Source: Bacillota bacterium (GTDB taxonomy: Bacteria > Bacillota > Clostridia > Christensenellales > CAG-138). From it: a DNA stretch of 13,223 bases. Shown piece by piece: positions 9,156 through 13,223 of the stretch (within the stretch, counting starts at the first letter, position 1; every line of letters starts with the position of its first letter). Where the stretch lies: the NCBI GenBank assembly GCA_023458615.1, contig JAEWYV010000134.1, positions 1-13,223 of the forward strand, written 5' to 3'. The position numbers were made by a program, and so were the translations under genes. The notes beneath the pieces are model-generated. The model worked only from the letters and a program-made list of their open reading frames with translations, did no database searches and was not told where the DNA came from.

Positions 9156-9192
9156 GGCGGAAGGCTGCCGCTTGTTACGGCAGCCTTCCGCC
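9156..9192 (-). promoter_or_regulatory. Intercistronic stem-loop between binding-protein and permease genes
   Basis: GGCGGAAGGCTGCCG (9156-9170), a 7-nt loop (9171-9177) and CGGCAGCCTTCCGCC (9178-9192) make a perfect 15-bp GC-rich stem, 14 nt after the lipoprotein stop. No T-tract follows on the minus strand, so it is unlikely to be a full intrinsic terminator. Position and strength fit an element that protects the upstream mRNA 3' end and lowers downstream permease yield, as described for malE-malF in E. coli; that role is inferred here. Confidence 0.75.
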
Positions 9193-9206
9193 ATCGTGGT
9201 GTAGGG

Positions 9207-10535
9207 TTATTCCGCGATGGTCAGATCGGGGTAGGCATTCAGCGCATCCGCCTTGAACTGGGCGATGGCTTCGTCCTTGGTCATCGCGCCGGAGACATAG
9301 GACTTCACGGCGGAGAGGAAGGCGTTGTTCAGGGTGCCGTCATACTGCGTCATCATGTCGGCGGGGATCTTTGCCATAACACTGTTGTAGAAGGCGTAGA
9401 GGTTCTGTCCGCCGAGGACGGCGTCGCCTGCTTCCTGCGCAAGCGCTTCATCTACGCTCTTGAGGGCAACATACTCGCCATACTGGCTGGCATAGGCTTT
9501 GACGGATTCTTCGTTCAGCGTGCAATATTGCAGGAACAGCCATGCGAGGTCCTTGTTCTGGCTGCCGTCGTAGATGCCGACCCATGTGCCGCCCTTAACA
9601 TAGGGGACGGGCGCTTCGCACATGGCCCACTGACCGTTGGTAGTCACGGCGGAGGGCTTGATCAGGAACTGGTAGCCCCAGGTGGGGAGGATGTAGCAGA
9701 AGCAATCTGCGCTTTCCACGGCGGCGTACCATTCGCCGCTCCACGGATCGCAATTCTTGTCATAGCCATTATCGACGATGGTCTTCGCCATGTCCATATA
9801 TTCCGTCAGGCTCGGGTCGATTGTGAGCTGACCATCCTTCACCCAGCCGCTCGCGCGGTTGGTGAACTCCATGTTCATGATGTCCTGCCAGGTGGCAAAC
9901 ATCTTGACGCCGTTGTCCGCCATCTTGGCGGCGACTTCCATCATCTTGGCGTTGCTGTTGAGCATTTCGCTAACGGCTGCGGGATCATCGGTGCCGAGCA
10001 CGGTCTTGGCGATGTCGCGGCGGTAGATGATGCCGCCCGGGGATGCCTGCCAACTTAGAGCCTTGATGATGCCCTTGGAATCGGTACCGATGTTGCGGAC
10101 ATATTCCCAGATGTTGTCCTTATATTGATCAACGCCAAACTGGCTCAGGTCTGCCCAATAGGGGGTCTCGACCAAATATTTGACATAGTCGGATTCGCCG
10201 GTGAACAGATCGGGAGCTTCGTTTCCGCTGATGGCGGTCGAGAGCTTGGTCAGAAATTCCGAGTTGGGAACGACGGTTACTTCAACCTTGATGTTCGGGT
10301 AGATGGCGTTGAAGCCCTCTACGAAGCGCGTCAATTCCTCGCCGGAGGACCAAACGGTGATGGTTCCGCTTAGGGAAGCGGGGTCAACGGGGGCTTCGGT
10401 CGCCTCCGCGGTGGGTTCCGCGGTTGCTTCGGTGGCGGGTTCTGCGGGGGTTGCCACTGCGGCGGGTGTGCTTGCGCAGGCGAACATTCCGAACGCCATA
10501 ATGAGCACAAGAACCATAGCAAGGGTCTTCTTCAT
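9207..10535 (-). CDS. CUT1 sugar ABC transporter solute-binding lipoprotein
   Basis: 442 residues. The N-terminus is a lipoprotein signal: MKK, a hydrophobic run, then MFAC with Cys20 as the probable lipidation site (a slightly loose lipobox). Residues ~21-54 are a flexible linker rich in Ala, Thr, Glu and Pro that lifts the domain off the membrane. The mature domain starts at SGTITVWSSGEE (~55) and continues with FN.IYPNIKVEV, GNEAPDLFTGES and a Trp/Tyr-rich body, as in extracellular carbohydrate-binding SBP_bac_1/8 proteins. Ribosome site AGGAGG lies 9 nt before ATG 10535. It is the first structural gene after the repressor, and it is separated from the permeases by a strong stem-loop that may favour its over-production. 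Ligand unknown, presumably the oligosaccharide cut by the GH30 pair. Confidence 0.94.
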   Translation of the reverse strand: MKKTLAMVLVLIMAFGMFACASTPAAVATPAEPATEATAEPTAEATEAPVDPASLSGTITVWSSGEELTRFVEGFNAIYPNIKVEVTVVPNSEFLTKLSTAISGNEAPDLFTGESDYVKYLVETPYWADLSQFGVDQYKDNIWEYVRNIGTDSKGIIKALSWQASPGGIIYRRDIAKTVLGTDDPAAVSEMLNSNAKMMEVAAKMADNGVKMFATWQDIMNMEFTNRASGWVKDGQLTIDPSLTEYMDMAKTIVDNGYDKNCDPWSGEWYAAVESADCFCYILPTWGYQFLIKPSAVTTNGQWAMCEAPVPYVKGGTWVGIYDGSQNKDLAWLFLQYCTLNEESVKAYASQYGEYVALKSVDEALAQEAGDAVLGGQNLYAFYNSVMAKIPADMMTQYDGTLNNAFLSAVKSYVSGAMTKDEAIAQFKADALNAYPDLTIAE

Positions 10536-10552
10536 GGATTCTCTCCTCCTTT

Positions 10553-10692
10553 TTTATACTGAAATGCAGCGCATTCAGATTCCTATAGGTAGTCTTTCTT
10601 CTTTTATTCAGTTTTCTTGTTTATACTGAAATGCAGCGCATTCAGATTCAAAAATGATGTGCTTTATTTTATATGCTGTTGCATTCAGATTC
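10553..10692 (-). repeat. Direct-repeat regulatory region upstream of the transporter operon
   Basis: A 30-bp sequence occurs exactly twice (10553-10582 and 10620-10649; period 67 bp). Its 12-bp core GCATTCAGATTC returns at 10681-10692 in a degenerate third copy. Read on the minus strand, each copy is GAATCTGAATGC, a 3-4 nt spacer, then GCAT and a nearby TATAA. Within the exact copies CTGAATGC and GCATTTCAG can pair with a single bulged T. The region between the repressor stop and the lipoprotein start is AT-rich. It may hold tandem regulator sites or leader hairpins. No -35/-10 pair with 16-18 bp spacing was found. Confidence 0.85.
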
Positions 10693-10711
10693 TTGTGTAA
10701 GGGTGCCGCGA

Positions 10712-11698
10712 TCAGCCTTGAAACGGCGAAATGCTTTCGCGCAGGATGATCTCCGGTTTGATGAGTTCTTTGACCCGTGTCGTGCTGCCGTTAAGTCTGG
10801 CAATTAGCGTTTCAGCCAGCCGCATGCCAATTTCGTAGACCGGCTGATGAATGGTTGTCACATTCGGGCGAACAAGCAGGTCGTGCCCCAGACCGTCGAA
10901 CCCGGCGAGCGAGAGATCGGCGGGTATCTTTTTGCCGGCCTTGACGATGGCGTTTGCCGCGCCGATGGCGAGGGTATCCGTCGCGCAGAAGATGCCGCTG
11001 ACCCGTGGATAGTCCGCGAGGATGCGCTTCATCGCGCCATAGCCGCCTTCGACGTTATTCTCGGCGGCAATTTGCGGGCAGGAGTCGGGTGAGATGCCCG
11101 CCTCCTCCAACGCCTGACGAAAGCCGAGCGCACGATCCACAGTGTAATCCTTATCCTCGTCAACGTTGATCATGGCGAGTTTGCGGTGCCCGTTTTCCAG
11201 CAACAGTTGGGTGATTCGCTCGGCGCCTGCGGTGTTGTCCACATCGATGCAGTCGATATCCGGGTTTTCGGTGTGTCCAAAGAGCGCAAGCGGGCGGTTG
11301 CGTTGCCGGGTGTATTGATAGATCTGTTTTACTTCGTCCTTGAGCAGACCGGTTGCAATATAGCCATCGCAGAGATGCTCGCTGTCCAGCTCTCGCCGGA
11401 TGAGGAAGGAATATACATGCTTGCTGAGTACCTCGCTGATTCCGGCGACAAAGTGCATGACAAACGGGTTGGTTAAATCGATCGAGGCTGGGATGTAAAC
11501 GGCGATGATTCCAATCTTGTTGGAGGCCAATGCGCGCGCAACCGGATTTTGTACATAGTTGAGTTCTTCCAGTGCACGCTCCACCTTTTCGCGCGTCGCA
11601 GGTTTTACCAACTGCGGAGCGTTGATGACGCGAGAAACGGTGATGGTGGAGACCCCGGCGATCTTTGCAACGTCTTCTAGTCTCATAAAATCTTTCAC
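10712..11698 (-). CDS. LacI-family transcriptional repressor
   Basis: 328 residues from a GTG at 11698, or 324 from ATG at 11686. Neither has a well-placed ribosome site: AGAAGG ends 2 nt before the GTG and 14 nt before the ATG. The DNA-binding helix-turn-helix is at ~7-26 (LEDVAKIAGVSTITVSRVIN). The hinge helix is at ~51-59 (NPVARALAS). A periplasmic-binding-protein-like effector domain follows, with the typical GFDG...P.VTTI.QP..E.G end. It presumably senses the imported sugar or a GH30 product and controls this operon. Two near-perfect palindromic operators lie just upstream of its start, so autoregulation is likely. No terminator is visible between it and the lipoprotein gene, so read-through into the operon is possible. 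Confidence 0.94.
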   Translation of the reverse strand: MKDFMRLEDVAKIAGVSTITVSRVINAPQLVKPATREKVERALEELNYVQNPVARALASNKIGIIAVYIPASIDLTNPFVMHFVAGISEVLSKHVYSFLIRRELDSEHLCDGYIATGLLKDEVKQIYQYTRQRNRPLALFGHTENPDIDCIDVDNTAGAERITQLLLENGHRKLAMINVDEDKDYTVDRALGFRQALEEAGISPDSCPQIAAENNVEGGYGAMKRILADYPRVSGIFCATDTLAIGAANAIVKAGKKIPADLSLAGFDGLGHDLLVRPNVTTIHQPVYEIGMRLAETLIARLNGSTTRVKELIKPEIILRESISPFQG

Positions 11699-11710
11699 TG
11701 CCTTCTCTAA

Positions 11711-11728
11711 AATGATAGCGCTATCATT
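11711..11728. promoter_or_regulatory. LacI-type operator O1, perfect palindrome over repressor promoter
   Basis: AATGATAGCGCTATCATT is a perfect 18-bp palindrome with the central CG usual for LacI-family operators. It overlaps the -10 element and predicted start point of the repressor gene, so bound repressor would block initiation. Confidence 0.85.
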
Positions 11729-11734
11729 ATATCA
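11726..11734 (-). promoter_or_regulatory. Extended -10 promoter of the repressor gene
   Basis: On the minus strand the sequence reads TGATATAAT: a consensus TATAAT at 11731-11726 with an upstream TG, the extended -10 form that tolerates a weak -35. No good -35 is present at 17 bp. The predicted start falls inside operator O1. Confidence 0.75.
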
Positions 11735-11764
11735 GAAAAAGAAAAGCGAAAACAGATCAAGTTG

Positions 11765-11784
11765 AAATGTTAGCGCTATCATTT
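11765..11784. promoter_or_regulatory. LacI-type operator O2
   Basis: AAATGTTAGCGCTATCATTT is a 20-bp palindrome with one mismatched pair (11770/11779) and the same TAGCGCTA core as O1. The centres of O1 and O2 are 55 bp apart, roughly five helical turns, suitable for looping or cooperative repression. Confidence 0.8.
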
Positions 11785-11990
11785 GGAACAAGCTGATAGT
11801 ATCACAGGCTTTTTCCAAAAGCAATACTCAATTTCAAATCATGATAGATTTTTATTCTGAGGCTTTTCTTCAGAATAGGCAAAGTGTGCCACGAGCATAA
11901 CAATGCCGCTGGTGAGATTGGTAAACTGATCTTGCAGGCGGTTTTTAGTAAACATTTTGGTATCACGCAAAGAGAAAGGAATGTATTGAC
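11785..11990. other. Intergenic region between divergent repressor and small membrane protein genes
   Basis: No gene is seen. It holds a small palindrome TGATAGTATCA (11794-11804), an ATGATAG sequence identical to one operator arm (11841-11847), and an inverted repeat TATTCTGA/TCAGAATA (11853-11860 and 11870-11877, 9-nt loop). No convincing promoter for the plus-strand gene was found. Confidence 0.5.
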
Positions 11991-12572
11991 ATGAAGAAAC
12001 TATTGAACTTCCTCTCCGTCTTCTTTGGTTGGCTCATCTGGCGTCGAACCGGGAGCATTATCATCGGCGCGCTGGCGGCAGTGATTCTCTTTCCTCTCAT
12101 TGGCCCGATCATCGAAGCGATCTTTGGACTGTTGATTCTGCTGATCAAGGAATTCATTCTGCTATTCATACCAGTACAGCCGGTGCGGCTTGTCGAGCCA
12201 CGCGGAACCGACACAGACGGGAAAGGCGTGCGAATTCTGATCGGCGCAAAGGATTTTTCGGGGAAACAGACCGTGCAGGCGATGCCGCCGAGCGATGAGG
12301 CCTCCATCCTAGCCGCCGCAGAGCGCACACTCGGCGAGAATAAGAACTTTGCTTATCTTCACAACTATATAAGTGAGCATGATCTACCGCGGGAGGTCTA
12401 TGGCACGACCTATAGAGGCGAGTTGCACTTTGAGAAGGCGATTAAGGCGTGGCGCGCCGCGACCGACATCAACCTCTACAAAAAAACAATCCAACGGCGT
12501 GAATACGTTTTCCTGTTCGCTCAAGGCGGAGGATGGCAAAACGGAGTATGCGCAGGTGCTCATGCTCTTTGA
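11991..12572 (+). CDS. Unrecognised small membrane protein; C-terminal frame doubtful
   Basis: The 193-residue open frame matches no family I recognise. Residues ~22-61 are strongly hydrophobic and could form one or two membrane helices, after a short basic/aromatic N-terminus (MKKLLNFLSVFFGWLIWRR). A soluble region from ~65 follows (ILIGAKDFSGKQ, ILAAAERTLGENKNFAYLHNYISEHDLP). A ribosome site AAGGA lies about 10 nt before the ATG. After Lys165, encoded in a run of seven A at 12480-12486, the frame changes character: it becomes Gly/Trp-rich and ends at 12572. The +1 frame instead continues smoothly to 12651. The native protein is therefore probably 219 residues, with this frame truncated by an indel or bypassed by slippage. 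The gene stands alone and diverges from the repressor gene. Confidence 0.7.
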   Translation: MKKLLNFLSVFFGWLIWRRTGSIIIGALAAVILFPLIGPIIEAIFGLLILLIKEFILLFIPVQPVRLVEPRGTDTDGKGVRILIGAKDFSGKQTVQAMPPSDEASILAAAERTLGENKNFAYLHNYISEHDLPREVYGTTYRGELHFEKAIKAWRAATDINLYKKTIQRREYVFLFAQGGGWQNGVCAGAHAL

Positions 12573-12651
12573 CAGCGCAATAGAGCTACCAAAGGAAGCA
12601 GAGCAGGCGGCAGCCGCGCCGGCGCAACAGGAGCAAACGCCGAATGCATAA
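12487..12651 (+). pseudogene. Frame-shifted C-terminal part of the 11991 gene
   Basis: Dropping one A from the A7 run joins ...INLYKK to QSNGVNTFSCSLK... and gives a coherent tail with a beta-strand-like FSCSLKAEDGKTEYAQVLMLF segment and an Ala/Gln/Pro-rich end at the TAA of 12649-12651. Codon third positions in this frame are mostly G or C, as in the upstream part, whereas those of the overlapping frame are not. No ribosome site would start it independently. It could be a true frameshift mutation, a sequencing error in the homopolymer, or a slippage site. Confidence 0.6.
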
Positions 12652-12720
12652 CACCAAGCAATGGAGCAGACAATTCTAGACGGAAATCACTTATTTATTT
12701 TGTGGGGGTTGACACAATAC

Positions 12721-12751
12721 AAAGTGTGTCTCATTTCAAAGCACACACTTT
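12721..12751 (+). terminator. Weak hairpin terminator after the small membrane protein gene
   Basis: AAAGTGTGT (12721-12729) and ACACACTTT (12743-12751) form a 9-bp stem with a 13-nt loop and a short T4 run at its 3' edge. A competing hairpin GACAC (12711-12715)/GTGTC (12726-12730) shares the left arm. Terminator function is uncertain because the stem is AU-rich and the T-tract short. Confidence 0.35.
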
Positions 12752-12798
12752 TATGATGCATATCCGCTTCTGTGGCAGATAACAAATAATTTCTTTAC

Positions 12799-12827
12799 TT
12801 TACAGTTTACGTGTGACGGAGTATAAA
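12799..12827 (+). promoter_or_regulatory. Sigma-A-type promoter in the right intergenic region
   Basis: TTTACA (12799-12804), a 17-bp spacer, and TATAAA (12822-12827): five of six matches in each box at optimal spacing. The predicted start is near 12834. No plus-strand gene begins immediately downstream, so it may drive a short RNA. Confidence 0.6.
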
Positions 12828-12852
12828 TCAGCACCCATCCGGGTGCTGATTT
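12825..12852. other. Perfect 12-bp inverted repeat overlapping the 12822 -10 box
   Basis: AAATCAGCACCC (12825-12836), loop ATCC, GGGTGCTGATTT (12841-12852). It shares the CAGCACCC-N4-GGGTGCTG core with the hairpin at 4547-4572. It could end transcription from the left, though the T3 tails are weak, or act as an operator, because it covers the -10 edge and start point of the promoter above. Confidence 0.6.
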
Positions 12853-12996
12853 GCGTAGAACAGGCCCTTGCAGATGAATACAAGCGCGCAGAGCGGAATA
12901 GTGTTAGACGGGATAAGCGAAGTAAAATTCTGATTTGCCTTCTGCACGTTGAGAGAAAATCGCCTTCTGATATAGGCCGGACCTCGGCTTTTTTTA
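12834..12996 (+). ncRNA. Candidate small RNA, about 160 nt
   Basis: Defined by the TTTACA-17-TATAAA promoter and the intrinsic terminator at 12974-12995. No well-supported reading frame lies between them: the 19-codon ATG frame at 12874 has no ribosome site, and a GTG frame from 12813 starts before the transcript. Internal direct repeats are CTGATTTGC (12846-12854 and 12930-12938) and GCCTTCTG (12937-12944 and 12962-12969). No known RNA family was recognised. Boundaries are inferred from the promoter and terminator only. Confidence 0.4.
12974..12995 (+). terminator. Intrinsic terminator
   Basis: AGGCCG (12974-12979), loop GACCT, CGGCTT (12985-12990) with one G-T pair, running into a T7 tract (12989-12995): a compact plus-strand rho-independent terminator. 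It ends whatever is transcribed from about 12834 and insulates the downstream gene. Confidence 0.7.
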
Positions 12997-13042
12997 TGCA
13001 GGTGCAAGCAGTTTGAGGTGTTGAAAACGGACACATGCTTTG

Positions 13043-13113
13043 CAATGAAAATCACATTGAAAGGAGAAATAAAAAGAAGTATAGTCAGTATTATACAGAG
13101 GCGATTTTCATTG
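13043..13113. repeat. 11-bp inverted repeat flanking a promoter
   Basis: CAATGAAAATC (13043-13053) and its exact complement GATTTTCATTG (13103-13113) bracket the promoter at 13057-13085, about 60 bp centre to centre. One arm lies just upstream of -35, the other in the leader just before the ribosome site. Possible looping operator pair. Confidence 0.6.
13057..13085 (+). promoter_or_regulatory. Sigma-A-type promoter for the right-end gene
   Basis: TTGAAA (13057-13062), 17-bp spacer, TATAGT (13080-13085). The predicted start near 13092 leaves a leader of about 40 nt before the ATG at 13131. Confidence 0.7.
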
Positions 13114-13130
13114 AGTAGAAAGGGGAAAAT

Positions 13131-13223
13131 ATGGATATCAAGACAATTACCCTTTTTTATTTTATTGCGAACGTAATGAATAACGGACTTGTGTATATCA
13201 TATGGCGCATGTATCGGAAACAC
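13131..13223 (+). CDS. N-terminus of a membrane protein, 3'-partial (possibly a membrane diguanylate cyclase)
   Basis: Thirty-one codons, open to the window end. AAAGGGG sits 5 nt before the ATG, a strong ribosome site, and a good promoter lies upstream. The visible peptide begins MDIKTITLFYFIANVMNNGL, then a hydrophobic VYIIW and a basic RMYRK, that is, one outward-inward membrane helix ending on the positive side. Starts like MDI.T.....I.N.....I.W...RK occur on multi-helix membrane GGDEF (c-di-GMP synthase) proteins, so that is my best guess, but nothing diagnostic is in view. Confidence 0.7.
   Translation, partial: MDIKTITLFYFIANVMNNGLVYIIWRMYRKH

Noticed and set aside
9084..9194. N-terminal extension of the MalF-type permease to an ATG at 9194
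   Set aside because: Would translate the intercistronic stem-loop into a Pro/Arg-rich stretch, whereas ATG 9083 has a good ribosome site and gives a normal protein.
8901..10058. Plus-strand open frame of 385 codons
   Set aside because: Antisense to the well-supported binding-protein and permease genes; Gly/Val/His-rich composition typical of a reverse-frame shadow in GC-rich DNA.
10553..10649. CRISPR-like look: 30-bp repeats separated by a 37-bp spacer
   Set aside because: Only two exact copies, the third match is 12 bp with different spacing, it lies in a promoter/leader region, and no cas gene is in the window.
12709..12714. Perfect -35 TTGACA as a promoter
   Set aside because: No acceptable -10 lies 15-19 bp downstream (the site reads CATTTC), so not called as a promoter.
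12813..13016. Plus-strand GTG-started frame of 67 codons
   Set aside because: Its start lies upstream of the predicted transcript start, it has no ribosome site, and it runs through a 12-bp hairpin and an intrinsic terminator.
12828..13223. Minus-strand open frame of 131 codons reaching the window end
   Set aside because: AT-rich, opposite to two promoters, a terminator and a well-started plus-strand gene; no recognisable domain.

Overview
The window looks like a chromosomal stretch from a moderately GC-rich Gram-positive anaerobe, probably a Clostridia-class Bacillota. The evidence is strong AGGAGG-type ribosome binding sites, a CUT1 sugar ABC operon with no ATPase gene of its own, a LacI-type regulator, and a lipoprotein whose mature N-terminus is a long Ala/Thr/Glu/Pro linker, a style I associate with Christensenellales-like Clostridia. 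No mobile element, CRISPR array, rRNA or tRNA was recognised.

Layout. Bases 1-4482 (+) hold most of a large secreted subtilisin-like (S8) protease with a prodomain, an intact catalytic domain and a long C-terminal stalk of bacterial Ig-like domains; three stalk units are tandem duplications of about 190 residues. A hairpin-rich convergent intergenic region (4483-4604) separates it from a six-gene minus-strand cluster. In transcription order this is: a LacI-family repressor (11698-10712), a CUT1 solute-binding lipoprotein (10535-9207), two permeases (9083-8151 and 8154-7327), and two cytoplasmic GH30 glycosidases (7312-5963 and 5936-4605). The genes are tightly packed, with ATGA overlaps and gaps of 14 to about 175 nt. 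The cluster reads as an import-and-hydrolyse unit: the lipoprotein captures a beta-linked oligosaccharide, the permeases import it using a shared MsmK-type ATPase encoded elsewhere, and two different GH30 enzymes cut it inside the cell. The repressor has a perfect 18-bp operator over its own extended -10 promoter and a second operator 55 bp upstream.

Control elements inside the cluster are notable. A 30-bp exact direct repeat plus a degenerate third copy lies between the repressor and lipoprotein genes. A 15-bp GC-rich stem-loop lies between the lipoprotein gene and the permeases.

Bases 11991-12651 (+) encode an unrecognised small membrane protein whose frame appears broken, or slipped, at a run of seven A. 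The AT-richer right end (12652-13223) has no convincing complete gene. It does hold a good promoter followed about 150 nt later by an intrinsic terminator (a candidate small RNA), then a second promoter and the first 31 codons of a membrane protein that runs off the window.
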